From NCBI GenBank assembly GCA_018660465.1, contig JABJKH010000061.1, positions 1 to 39,333 on the forward strand: a stretch of 39,333 bases of DNA, in the 5' to 3' direction. This document shows positions 7,815 to 15,287 of the stretch, piece after piece; position 1 is the first letter of the stretch; every line of letters starts with the position of its first letter. A model generated the notes under the pieces. The model made no database searches and was not told the DNA's origin. It saw only the letters and a program-made list of their open reading frames with translations. The position numbers and the translations under genes are program-made. This DNA is from Rhodospirillaceae bacterium (GTDB taxonomy: Bacteria > Pseudomonadota > Alphaproteobacteria > Rhodospirillales > JABJKH01).

Positions 7815-8525
7815 ATGGCTAGTTCGCAACACTCGAAGTTCTGGATATGGTGGCTGGTGGGGGCCGTTGGGCTAGGGGCCTTAATTGTTTGGCTCGCTTC
7901 CCTATTTCCTGAAACCCTTGAAAGCGACGAAGCCCAAATGGGCCTCTTGCATTCTGTTCTGGTGCTGGCCTTGGTTTCCAGCGGGCTTGCGGCCCACCGC
8001 AAACTTCGGCCCGGACATGTTCTCCGCAATGCCGCCATCTGGCTGGCCATCGCGTCGGTTCTGTTCATTGGCTATAGCTATCGGCATGACTTAGGCGCTG
8101 TAAAAGATCGTGTCGTCGGCGAATTGCTGCCCCATCAAGGCGAAGTCGTCGGTGCGGAAGTTCGCTTTCGGGCCAGTGACAATGGTCATTTCGTCATTCA
8201 AGCCAAAGTCAACGGCACGCCCCTTCGTTTCTTGGTCGATACAGGCGCCAGCGACGTAACCTTGAGCCCGGGTGATGCCCGGCGGTTAGGAATGGACCTA
8301 GAAAATTTAAAATTCAATCGGCGCTACGCGACAGCCAACGGCACGGTTTTTGGCGCCCCTGTTCGACTGGATGAAATTAGGATAGGTCCGATAGCGATCC
8401 GAAAAGTTCGGGCCTCTGTTAACGGAGCCGATATGGGGCGTTCGCTGCTCGGTATGAGTTTCTTGGAGCGCTTGGACGGTTTCAGTATCTCGAAAGATAT
8501 ATTGACGTTGCGAGCAAAAAATTAG
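7815..8525 (+). CDS. Membrane-anchored retropepsin-like aspartic protease (TIGR02281 type)
   Basis: The 236-residue protein carries three predicted membrane segments (about residues 9-31, 43-61 and 72-90). A soluble retropepsin-like domain follows with the active-site motif FLVDTGASDVTLS, catalytic D142. A single-motif domain of this size should act as a homodimer, as retroviral proteases do. It fits the clan AA TIGR02281 family, widespread in alphaproteobacteria with poorly known substrates. The ATG at 7815 lies one base after the kinase stop; a GTG at 7788 would overlap the kinase by 26 bp. The close coupling to a two-component system suggests co-expression. Its stop codon overlaps that of the convergent biotin carboxylase gene. 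Confidence 0.88.
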   Translation: MASSQHSKFWIWWLVGAVGLGALIVWLASLFPETLESDEAQMGLLHSVLVLALVSSGLAAHRKLRPGHVLRNAAIWLAIASVLFIGYSYRHDLGAVKDRVVGELLPHQGEVVGAEVRFRASDNGHFVIQAKVNGTPLRFLVDTGASDVTLSPGDARRLGMDLENLKFNRRYATANGTVFGAPVRLDEIRIGPIAIRKVRASVNGADMGRSLLGMSFLERLDGFSISKDILTLRAKN

Positions 8526-9862
8526 CTTCGTAGATCGATCGCCAATCCGGTGTGAACCTGACCAGACTGAAATTCTTCGCTGTCCAAAACTTCCAGCAAA
8601 AACGGAATATTTGTTTTCGGACCCGAAATAGAAAACACCGCCAAGGCATCTCGCAGCCGCGTTATAGCTGTCTTTCGATCCTCTGCCCTGGCGATAACCT
8701 TGGCGATCATCGGATCATAAAAAGGTGTGACATCCATGCCCTCCGCGTAGCCAGTTTCCACGCGAATGCCTTCTCCTGCCGGTGGGCGGAAGGTTTCCAA
8801 GTGGCCCGGCGACGGGAAAAACTTTATCGGGTCTTCGGCGTACACGCGCGCCTGGACCGCATGGCCTTTGCTTTCAGGCTCAGTCTCAAAAATATCAGAT
8901 AGTTTATCGCCGGCAGCGGAGCGAATTTGGGCAACAACCAGATCAACATCCGTGACCTCTTCCGTCACGCCATGTTCGACCTGTAGCCTGGTATTCATTT
9001 CCAGGAACGTGAAACTACCATCTTCACCGCGCAGCATTTCCACGGTACCAATATTATCGTAACCCATGGTTTGAACAGCTTTGCATATGGTTTCAGCCAA
9101 GGCGCTCAGGCTTTTCTCGTCCACCGCAGGGGCGGGTGATTCCTCAATGACCTTTTGATAGCGCCGCTGAACGGAGCAGTCTCTCTCGAACACGGTGCAA
9201 GCGTTGCCATGTTTGTCGGCAACGACTTGAAATTCAATATGACGGGGTCGTTCGAGGAGTTTTTCTAAATACACCCCATCGTTGGAAAATGTCCGTTCCG
9301 CAAGTGCCCGTGCACGCCCGACTGCCTTCACCAGCTTTTTGGGCTCTGTCACAGGTTGCATGCCGATTCCACCACCACCGCCTGTTGCTTTGATCAACAA
9401 AGGAAATCCAATGCGTTCGCCTTCCGCTATGATGGCCGCTTCGTCGTCCGGCAATAGCGGTGATGCCACCAGCATGGGCACCCCATATTCAGCCATGAGT
9501 TTGCGAGATTCAACTTTGTCGCCCATTTTTTCGAGCCAATCAGGAGACGGGCCAATAAAGGCAACGTCCCGATTTTCCAACGCACGAGCAAACCCAGCAT
9601 TTTCCGACAGGAACCCATACCCCGGATGAACGGCATCCGCCCCGCTGTCTTCAATCGCCTTAAACAACGCGTCCTGGTTTAAGTACGATTCCTTGGCTGG
9701 GCCGGGACCAATCAGCAACGCTTCGTCGGCTTCCTTCAAATAGGGGGCAGCTGCATCGGCTTCTGAATACACAGCGGCTGACGGAATACCCAGTTTTTTT
9801 AAGGCTCGAATGATTCGCGCCGCGACGGCCCCTCGGTTGGCAATCAGAACTTTTTTAAACAT
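8522..9862 (-). CDS. Biotin carboxylase subunit of an acyl-CoA- or urea-type carboxylase
   Basis: The enzyme uses ATP and bicarbonate to carboxylate biotin on a carrier protein. The 446-residue product has the biotin carboxylase N-domain (MFKKVLIANRG), HPGYGFLSENA and the ATP-grasp glycine loop KATGGGGGIGM at residues 158-168. The active-site segments ERDCSVQRRYQKVIEE and FLEMNTRLQVEHGVTE and a C-terminal B-C domain are also present. The opening ANRGAVAARIIRALKKLGI and SYLNQDALFKA resemble urea carboxylase and related stand-alone enzymes more than classical AccC (ANRGEIA). I therefore avoid the symbol accC. I used the ATG at 9862 because it begins exactly at the domain start; upstream codons are unlike the family. 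A mini biotin carrier gene diverges from it; no carboxyltransferase is nearby. Confidence 0.88.
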   Translation of the reverse strand: MFKKVLIANRGAVAARIIRALKKLGIPSAAVYSEADAAAPYLKEADEALLIGPGPAKESYLNQDALFKAIEDSGADAVHPGYGFLSENAGFARALENRDVAFIGPSPDWLEKMGDKVESRKLMAEYGVPMLVASPLLPDDEAAIIAEGERIGFPLLIKATGGGGGIGMQPVTEPKKLVKAVGRARALAERTFSNDGVYLEKLLERPRHIEFQVVADKHGNACTVFERDCSVQRRYQKVIEESPAPAVDEKSLSALAETICKAVQTMGYDNIGTVEMLRGEDGSFTFLEMNTRLQVEHGVTEEVTDVDLVVAQIRSAAGDKLSDIFETEPESKGHAVQARVYAEDPIKFFPSPGHLETFRPPAGEGIRVETGYAEGMDVTPFYDPMIAKVIARAEDRKTAITRLRDALAVFSISGPKTNIPFLLEVLDSEEFQSGQVHTGLAIDLRS

Positions 9863-9947
9863 TTTCAAGACCAGTATGGAGCAATGGGAAAAGATATGTA
9901 TGATTGTCGTACTCATTCAGCCCAAATTTACAAGAGGTAACGAAGTC

Positions 9948-10169
9948 ATGGCCGACGTCGACGTCAAAGTAGAAATCACCGGGTCCGTCTGGAAAATCGT
10001 CACCAAAGTCGGCGATCAAGTCGAAGAAGACGATGAAATCATGATCCTCGAATCCATGAAAATGGAAATTCCTGTGCTGGCACCTGAGGACGGAACGATC
10101 AAAGAAATTCTCGTTGCCGAAGAAGATTCCGTCGAAGAAAACCAAGTCGTTGCGATCCTAGAAGCCTAA
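9948..10169 (+). CDS. Stand-alone mini biotin carboxyl carrier protein
   Basis: The 73-residue protein is a lone biotinyl/lipoyl-type domain. The biotinylation motif is ILESMKMEIP with the acceptor K38. The rest follows the family pattern with KVGDQVEEDDE before the motif and VEENQVVAILEA at the end. It lacks the N-terminal linker and the thumb of AccB, and resembles short carriers such as B. subtilis YngHB that pair with their own carboxylase. The ATG at 9948 has GAGG about ten bases upstream; the frame is open to 9810 but overlaps the divergent gene. It probably serves the carboxylase encoded at 8522-9862. Biotinylation needs BirA, which is not in the window. Confidence 0.92.
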   Translation: MADVDVKVEITGSVWKIVTKVGDQVEEDDEIMILESMKMEIPVLAPEDGTIKEILVAEEDSVEENQVVAILEA

Positions 10170-10274
10170 GACTCCTCCACTCAAAATAAAAAATTTGCCT
10201 TTGTATGGGGAATTTCAATGCTTTAAATACACATTAAAACTTTGTATTATTAATTTAATTTACTTTTTTAAAAT

Positions 10275-10292
10275 GGAGTATTATATTATTCC
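10275..10292. promoter_or_regulatory. Imperfect palindrome in the AT-rich leader of the sulfite reductase cluster
   Basis: GGAGTATTATATTATTCC is an 18-base dyad with 14 of 18 positions symmetrical (GGAnTAnTATAnTAnTCC). It lies 60 bases before the DUF2849 start within a very AT-rich 183-bp gap. It could be an operator for a sulfur or iron-sulfur regulator, and TATATT inside it could also act as a -10 element. No regulator is identified. Confidence 0.35.
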
Positions 10293-10352
10293 ACATCACA
10301 ACGATGGATAATTTGGGTCAAAACAAAGTTTCCGTTCAGAGAGATTGGAAAA

Positions 10353-10649
10353 ATGCGGATATTAACGGCAAACAGACTTAGCGACGGGGCCGTGGTTTAT
10401 TACCAAGGCAACAAAATTTGGTCTCATTGGATCGACAGCGCATTTGCGTTCGCGTCGGTTGAGGAGGCTGAGCGATGTCTGATGGACGCCACGGAGTCCG
10501 GTATTGATGTTGTCGGCACCTACGTCATCCCTGTGGAACAAGTAACGGGACGGCTCCATCCCCTGAGCATGCGAGAAAAATTGCGCGCTCAAGGACCAAG
10601 TATCCCTTCTAATTTTAAAGCCGCAGATAATCTTCAAAACGCGGCGTAA
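10353..10649 (+). CDS. DUF2849 domain-containing protein
   Basis: This is a 98-residue soluble protein of the DUF2849 family (MRILTANRLSDGAVVYY at the start, VEEAERCLMDA and YVIPVEQVTGRLHPLSMREKLRAQGP further on). In alphaproteobacteria such proteins are encoded directly before the sulfite reductase hemoprotein gene, and here cysI starts 11 bp after its stop. Its biochemical role is unknown; location points to assimilatory sulfate reduction. No catalytic residues or membrane segments are apparent. Confidence 0.85.
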   Translation: MRILTANRLSDGAVVYYQGNKIWSHWIDSAFAFASVEEAERCLMDATESGIDVVGTYVIPVEQVTGRLHPLSMREKLRAQGPSIPSNFKAADNLQNAA

Positions 10650-10660
10650 GGACACAAACC

Positions 10661-12316
10661 ATGTACCGATATGATGAATTCGACCAGGAACTGGTCGATG
10701 CACGCGTTCAACAATTCCGGGGTCAGGTGGCCCGGCGGTTGACCGGCGAAACCTCTGAAGATGAATTCAGACCGCTCCGCCTCATGAACGGCCTCTATTT
10801 GCAATTGCACGCCTATATGCTGCGAGTTGCGATCCCGTATGGCACCTTTTCAGCCAAACAGATGCGGATGATGGCGCATGTGGCACGCACCTATGACCGG
10901 GGCTATGGCCACTTCACGACTCGCCAAAACATTCAATACAACTGGCCCAAGTTGGGCGACGTGCCGGACCTGTTGGCGGATTTAGCCTCTGTTGAAATGC
11001 ACGCCATCCAAACCAGTGGCAATTGCATTCGCAACACCACGTCCGATCAATACGCCGGCGTCGCAGCGGATGAGATTGAGGACCCCCGGGTTTATTGCGA
11101 ACTCATTCGCCAATGGTCCACCCTACACCCGGAACTCACCTTCCTGCCGCGCAAGTTCAAGATCGCCGTGACAGGGGCGAGCGATGACCGAGCCGCAGTA
11201 AAATTTCACGACATCGGCATTATGATGCACAAAAACGATGCGGGTGACGTAGGATTTGAGATCATGGTCGGCGGCGGCCTTGGCCGATCGCCTTATATCG
11301 CTGAAACCGTCCGCGAGTTTCTGCCCAAAGAACATCTTCTGAGTTATCTGGAAGCTGTTCTCAGAGTCTATAACCAACTTGGACGCCGGGACAACAAGTA
11401 CAAAGCCCGGATCAAAATCTTGTTGGCGGAAACAGGCGTCGAAGAATTCACCCGCTTGGTGGAAGAAGAATGGGCTCAGATCAAGGATGGGGCGCTGACA
11501 GTGCCCGCAGAAGAAGTGGATCGGATCAACGCCTATTTCGCCCCCCCTGCCTACGAAAATTCGGAACATAATTCCGAATTGTTTGAAGCCAGAAAGAAGA
11601 CTCACCCCGCGTTTGCCATGTGGGCGGATACCAATATCGCCGTTCATAAGCACCCGAGCTACGCCATCGTCAATCTGTCCTTAAAACCCATTGGCGGCGT
11701 GCCGGGTGATATCACGGCGAGCCAGATGGATACGGTCGCTGACTTGGCCGACACCTACAGCTTTGGCGAAATTCGCGCGACCCACGAACAGAACTTGGTG
11801 TTCGCCGACGTGAAGCAGGATGACCTTTATGACCTGTGGTTGAAACTTGATGAGATTGGCCTCGCCACGGCGAACCTTGGGTTGGTCACCGATATGATTA
11901 CCTGCCCCGGGCTGGATTACTGCGCTTTGGCCAATGCCCGGTCTATTCCCGTCGCACAGGAAATCAGCGAGCGTTTTGCCAACCTGAATGAACAACATCA
12001 CATCGGCGATTTGAAACTAAAAATTTCGGGCTGTATCAATGCCTGTGGCCATCACCATGCCGGTGCCATCGGGATTTTAGGCGTCGACCGTAAAGGTGAG
12101 GAACTTTATCAGATCACCCTTGGCGGCCATGCCGGTGTTGATGCCTCTATCGGCAAGGTCATCGGCCCTGCATTTTCGGCGGAAAATATCGTAGGTGCGG
12201 TCTCCGACATTGTTGAAACTTATGTCGAAATCCGTAGCGGCGACGAGCGGTTTATCGATACCTACCGACGAGTCGGTTCGCGTCCCTTCAAGGAGAAGCT
12301 TTATGGCACTCATTAA
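10661..12316 (+). CDS. cysI: Sulfite reductase hemoprotein (siroheme/4Fe-4S)
   Basis: The enzyme reduces sulfite to sulfide with six electrons at a coupled siroheme-[4Fe-4S] centre. The cluster ligands are visible as C415 and C421 (CPGLDYC) and C458 and C462 (SGCINACGHHH). Upstream, GHFTTRQNIQYNWPKL, QTSGNCIRNTTSD and the two ferredoxin-like half domains match the sulfite/nitrite reductase family. The product has 551 residues. The family alone does not separate sulfite from nitrite reductases, but DUF2849 before and DUF934 behind argue strongly for sulfite. No flavoprotein subunit lies nearby, so electrons may come from ferredoxin or another donor. DUF934 overlaps its end by 14 bp. Confidence 0.9.
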   Translation: MYRYDEFDQELVDARVQQFRGQVARRLTGETSEDEFRPLRLMNGLYLQLHAYMLRVAIPYGTFSAKQMRMMAHVARTYDRGYGHFTTRQNIQYNWPKLGDVPDLLADLASVEMHAIQTSGNCIRNTTSDQYAGVAADEIEDPRVYCELIRQWSTLHPELTFLPRKFKIAVTGASDDRAAVKFHDIGIMMHKNDAGDVGFEIMVGGGLGRSPYIAETVREFLPKEHLLSYLEAVLRVYNQLGRRDNKYKARIKILLAETGVEEFTRLVEEEWAQIKDGALTVPAEEVDRINAYFAPPAYENSEHNSELFEARKKTHPAFAMWADTNIAVHKHPSYAIVNLSLKPIGGVPGDITASQMDTVADLADTYSFGEIRATHEQNLVFADVKQDDLYDLWLKLDEIGLATANLGLVTDMITCPGLDYCALANARSIPVAQEISERFANLNEQHHIGDLKLKISGCINACGHHHAGAIGILGVDRKGEELYQITLGGHAGVDASIGKVIGPAFSAENIVGAVSDIVETYVEIRSGDERFIDTYRRVGSRPFKEKLYGTH

Positions 12317-12806
12317 AGAAAAGGCCGTTGTCGAAGACACCTGGGTTCACGTTGATGACAGCGAAGACCTTAGCGACCAGGATTCTGTGATCGTCAGCCT
12401 TGATCGTTGGCGGGACGAGCAAAAAATGCTCGCTAAGCGGAACGCGCCCTTGGGCATCCGCCTCCAAAGTGATCAACCGCCTTCTGAAATTTCCGACGAT
12501 CTCTCGCGTTTTGCCGTCATTGCCCTGGAATTTCCAGCCTTCACCGACGGTCGTGCGTATTCCTATGCGCGGTTGTTGCGGGAAAGGCTTGGCTATACCG
12601 GAGAAATTCGTGCTGTCGGCAATGTCCTTCGGGATCAATTGTCGCTTATGCAGCGCTGCGGATTCGATGCATTTGAAGTAAATAGCGCAGAAACAGCATC
12701 AAATTGGCTGGAAGCGTTTCAAGAAATCGATGTGGTCTATCAGCCGACAGGAGACAATCAAGAAAGTGTGATGTCTCGGCGGCAACAGGTGCACACAGGG
12801 CGTTAG
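12303..12806 (+). CDS. DUF934 domain-containing protein (oxidoreductase-associated)
   Basis: The 167-residue protein matches the DUF934 family usually found between the sulfite reductase and cysH genes of proteobacteria. Typical parts are SLDRWRDEQ, LGIRLQSDQ, FPAFTDGRAYSYARLLRERLGYTGEIRAVGNVLRDQL and the closing MQRCGFDAFEVN. The function is not known; a helper role for the reductase is usually assumed. I placed the start at the ATG at 12303 because the frame upstream lies in cysI. The expected next gene, cysH, is absent: the nad/bio block follows after 160 bp. Confidence 0.88.
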   Translation: MALIKEKAVVEDTWVHVDDSEDLSDQDSVIVSLDRWRDEQKMLAKRNAPLGIRLQSDQPPSEISDDLSRFAVIALEFPAFTDGRAYSYARLLRERLGYTGEIRAVGNVLRDQLSLMQRCGFDAFEVNSAETASNWLEAFQEIDVVYQPTGDNQESVMSRRQQVHTGR

Positions 12807-12822
12807 CAGCTCTATTAGGGCG

Positions 12823-12838
12823 AATTTTACGTAAAATT
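12823..12838. promoter_or_regulatory. Perfect 16-bp palindrome upstream of nadA
   Basis: AATTTTACGTAAAATT is a perfect dyad without spacer, 17 bases after the DUF934 stop and 129 bases before the nadA start. It lacks the GC stem and T run of an intrinsic terminator. An operator controlling the NAD/biotin block is the more attractive reading, but AT-rich palindromes also arise by chance. Confidence 0.4.
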
Positions 12839-12966
12839 AAGCCTCTCCACATACCTATTAGTACCTATATGATGCTATTTTATCTTTTCCCGAACAGTTG
12901 ATTCGGTTAAAAAAATGCGCCATCTATATATTGCAGCGAACCAACGGCGAATATGGAGACGATTCG

Positions 12967-13986
12967 ATGACCGATACGGTGGTTCTTCCAGCGGCTGATG
13001 CCGTGACGGAAGGCCAAGTTGACCCTTATCTGGACCTGGAAGCGGAGATTAAGCGTCTCCGCCAGGAAAAGAATGCGGTAATTTTGGCGCACTATTATCA
13101 GGATCCAGAAATTCAAGACATCGCCGACTTTGTGGGTGATTCGTTGGATTTGTCTCGCAAAGCTGCGAGCACAGATGCAGATGTCATTATTTTTTGCGGC
13201 GTCCGCTTTATGGCCGAGGTTGCCAAAATTCTCAATCCGTCCAAGCTTGTGCTGTTACCTGACGCCGAAGCCGGGTGTTCGCTGGAAGATTCCTGTCAGC
13301 CGGATGAGTTCCGCGCCTTCCGGGAAAAGCATCCTGACCACGTCGCCATTTCCTACATTAATTGCTCCGCCGACGTTAAAGCGCTGTCGGACATCATTTG
13401 CACCTCGTCCAATGCCGAAGCGATCATCCATTCCATACCCAAAGACCAGCCCATTTTATTCGCGCCGGACAAACACTTGGGTGCATACTTGGCCCGGAAA
13501 TGCGGCCGAGAGATCACGCTTTGGCCCGGCACTTGCTTGGTTCATGATCAATTCTCCGAACGTGAATTGGTCAAACTAAAAACCCGCCACGCGGACGCTA
13601 TGGTTGCTGCACACCCCGAATGCCCGGAAGCAATTCTCAAATACGCCGATCATGTGGGCTCGACCAAGGGAATTTTGGATTACGTCATCAATGATCCCCA
13701 CGACACTTTCATCGTCGCGACCGAACAGCACATCATTCACCAGATGGAAAAGGGTGCGCCGGGTAAAACCTTTATCGCCGCCCCTGGTGCCGATGGCACG
13801 TGTAATTGCGCCAACTGCCCATTCATGGAAATGAATACCATGGAGAAGCTTTATCTGGCCCTGCTGAACGAAGCACCGCGGGTTGAATTGCCTGAAGACC
13901 TGCGCAAGAAGGCGCAAGAGCCCTTGAACAAAATGATGAAGCTTTCCCCGCCCCCCGTAAAGCAGGCCCAGGCCGCAGCGGAATAA
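12967..13986 (+). CDS. nadA: Quinolinate synthase
   Basis: NadA condenses iminoaspartate with dihydroxyacetone phosphate to quinolinate, using an oxygen-sensitive [4Fe-4S] cluster. The 339-residue protein has the family segments AHYYQDPEIQDIADFVGDSL, FCGVRFMAEVAKIL and GCSLEDSC (C104, likely cluster ligand). WPGTCLVHDQF and CNCANCPFMEMNTMEKL would supply the other two ligands. I chose the ATG at 12967, which has GGAG nine bases upstream; the frame is open to 12898 but those residues are not family-like. nadC follows after 7 bp. The L-aspartate oxidase gene nadB, often in the same operon, is not in the window. Confidence 0.94.
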   Translation: MTDTVVLPAADAVTEGQVDPYLDLEAEIKRLRQEKNAVILAHYYQDPEIQDIADFVGDSLDLSRKAASTDADVIIFCGVRFMAEVAKILNPSKLVLLPDAEAGCSLEDSCQPDEFRAFREKHPDHVAISYINCSADVKALSDIICTSSNAEAIIHSIPKDQPILFAPDKHLGAYLARKCGREITLWPGTCLVHDQFSERELVKLKTRHADAMVAAHPECPEAILKYADHVGSTKGILDYVINDPHDTFIVATEQHIIHQMEKGAPGKTFIAAPGADGTCNCANCPFMEMNTMEKLYLALLNEAPRVELPEDLRKKAQEPLNKMMKLSPPPVKQAQAAAE

Positions 13987-13993
13987 GTCTCGC

Positions 13994-14830
13994 ATGATCC
14001 TAGACTCTGAGGTCATCGAACACGCCATCGACGAGGCCATTCGCGAAGACGTTGGGCGCGGAGACCTAACTTCAATCGCCCTAATCCCAGAAGACGCCCA
14101 ATACTCGGGTACGGTTCGCGCGCGCCAGGATATGGTAGTTGCCGGGCTAGGCATCGCCGAGCGAGTGTTTGAAAAGCTGGCACCGACGGCAAACGTCAAA
14201 ATTCTGCTGGAAGATGGCGTACAAGTTAAGCCGGGTGCCGACCTCGCTAAAATCAACGGACCGGCGCGGGACCTTTTAACGGCAGAACGCACCGCGCTTA
14301 ATTTTTTACAGCATCTTTCCGGTATCGCCACCCTGACCCGCACCTACGTGGATGAGATCACCGGCACGGGGGCTGTCTTGTTGGATACGCGGAAGACCAT
14401 CCCGGGATTACGCCTTCTCGCCAAATACGCGACGTCTATGGGCGGTGCAAAAAACCACCGTCTGCGTTTGGATGATGGGGTGTTGATCAAGGATAATCAT
14501 TTGAGCGTCGCCGGGGGCGTGGCTGAAGCCGTCACCCGTGCGCGGAAAGCCGGGCTTACGGATATCGAAGTCGAATGCGATACTCTCGATCAAGTGCGCC
14601 AATCGATTGAGGCCGGTGCAGATTCGGTGCTGCTCGACAACATGCCGCCGCCTGTTTTGGTCGAGGCCGTAGCTATTGTGGCGGGACGCATCAAGACCGA
14701 GGCTTCAGGCGGTGTGACCCTAAAAACCATCCGAGCCATTGCCGAAACGGGTGTCAATTATATTTCGGTCGGACGCATCACCCAATCCGCCCCAGCCATT
14801 GATATCGGGCTGGATTGGGACTCGGAGTAA
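13994..14830 (+). CDS. nadC: Nicotinate-nucleotide diphosphorylase (quinolinate phosphoribosyltransferase)
   Basis: NadC converts quinolinate and PRPP to nicotinate mononucleotide with loss of carbon dioxide. The 278-residue product shows REDVGRGDLTS at the N-terminus and LTAERTALNFLQHLSGIAT. The active-site run DTRKTIPGLRLLAKYA and GGAKNHRLRLDDGVLIKDNH follow. A barrel end VNYISVGRITQSAPAIDIGLD closes the protein. The catalytic basic residues of these motifs are present. It is 7 bp behind nadA, clearly in one operon, and just ahead of an orphan gene and the biotin operon. Confidence 0.95.
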   Translation: MILDSEVIEHAIDEAIREDVGRGDLTSIALIPEDAQYSGTVRARQDMVVAGLGIAERVFEKLAPTANVKILLEDGVQVKPGADLAKINGPARDLLTAERTALNFLQHLSGIATLTRTYVDEITGTGAVLLDTRKTIPGLRLLAKYATSMGGAKNHRLRLDDGVLIKDNHLSVAGGVAEAVTRARKAGLTDIEVECDTLDQVRQSIEAGADSVLLDNMPPPVLVEAVAIVAGRIKTEASGGVTLKTIRAIAETGVNYISVGRITQSAPAIDIGLDWDSE

Positions 14831-14834
14831 AAAC

Positions 14835-15242
14835 ATGGTCCGGCTGATCCCCACCAAACAATGGCGGGACTTCAGCAAATGGTGCCGGTCGCGGAGACTC
14901 CGGGCGCTGCCTGCAAATGCCTGGACCCTATCTGCCTACATCCGCGCGTGTGAGCCGACGATGAAGCCCGAGGCCATTCACGAGGCTGTTGCGGCCATTG
15001 CACGGCATCACCTTTTGCGATGTGTTCGCTCGCCAGACCGCCACCCTATGGTCCAAGATACCTTGCAAGCATTGGAGAAAAATGCCGATCTAAAAGGAAG
15101 CCAATCTGCTTTGTTCGATGCTGAACAGTTTTTAGAGGCTGAACCGCCAAAGATTAAACGGCTGGCTCCTGAAAAGAAAAACAAACCCAGAAGGATACAA
15201 ATGCGGGCTCAACCCAAGCTGGTTTCCCGACGGCCCACTTAG
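14835..15242 (+). CDS. Orphan protein resembling the core-binding (SAM-like) domain of tyrosine recombinases
   Basis: The product is a basic 135-residue protein of no recognised family. Residues about 8-80 (WRDFSKWCRSRRLRALPAN, TLSAYIRACEP, HEAVAAIARHHLLRCVRSPDRHPMVQ) look like the N-terminal core-binding helical domain of tyrosine recombinases. That domain typically shows a WxxFxxWC start, a LPA turn and an AIxxxH helix. The catalytic domain with its R-H-R-Y residues is completely missing. The C-terminal 45 residues are instead lysine/arginine/proline-rich and probably disordered. The ATG at 14835 lies 4 bp after the nadC stop, so it is likely co-expressed with NAD synthesis genes. It could be a domesticated DNA-binding domain or a recombinase remnant. 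The similarity is by eye. Confidence 0.55.
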   Translation: MVRLIPTKQWRDFSKWCRSRRLRALPANAWTLSAYIRACEPTMKPEAIHEAVAAIARHHLLRCVRSPDRHPMVQDTLQALEKNADLKGSQSALFDAEQFLEAEPPKIKRLAPEKKNKPRRIQMRAQPKLVSRRPT

Positions 15243-15287
15243 GCTTAAGATCACGCCTTCTATCTCAAGAACAATACGGTCAGTTTC

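Noticed and set aside
10190-10295. Strongly AT-rich stretch suggesting foreign DNA
   Set aside because: It is limited to one intergenic leader, and the genes on both sides have normal composition. More likely a promoter region.
13576-14343. 255-codon open frame on the minus strand across the nadA-nadC junction
   Set aside because: It crosses two well-identified genes on the other strand, has no recognisable motif or ribosome-binding site, and shows the arginine/serine bias of shadow frames.
14408-14470. NadC active-site region reads KYATSMGGAKNHR rather than the more common AVRCGG form
   Set aside because: Functional NadC proteins vary at these positions (E. coli has AVLCGG), and the catalytic neighbours DTRKT and NHR are intact. 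Not evidence for loss of function.
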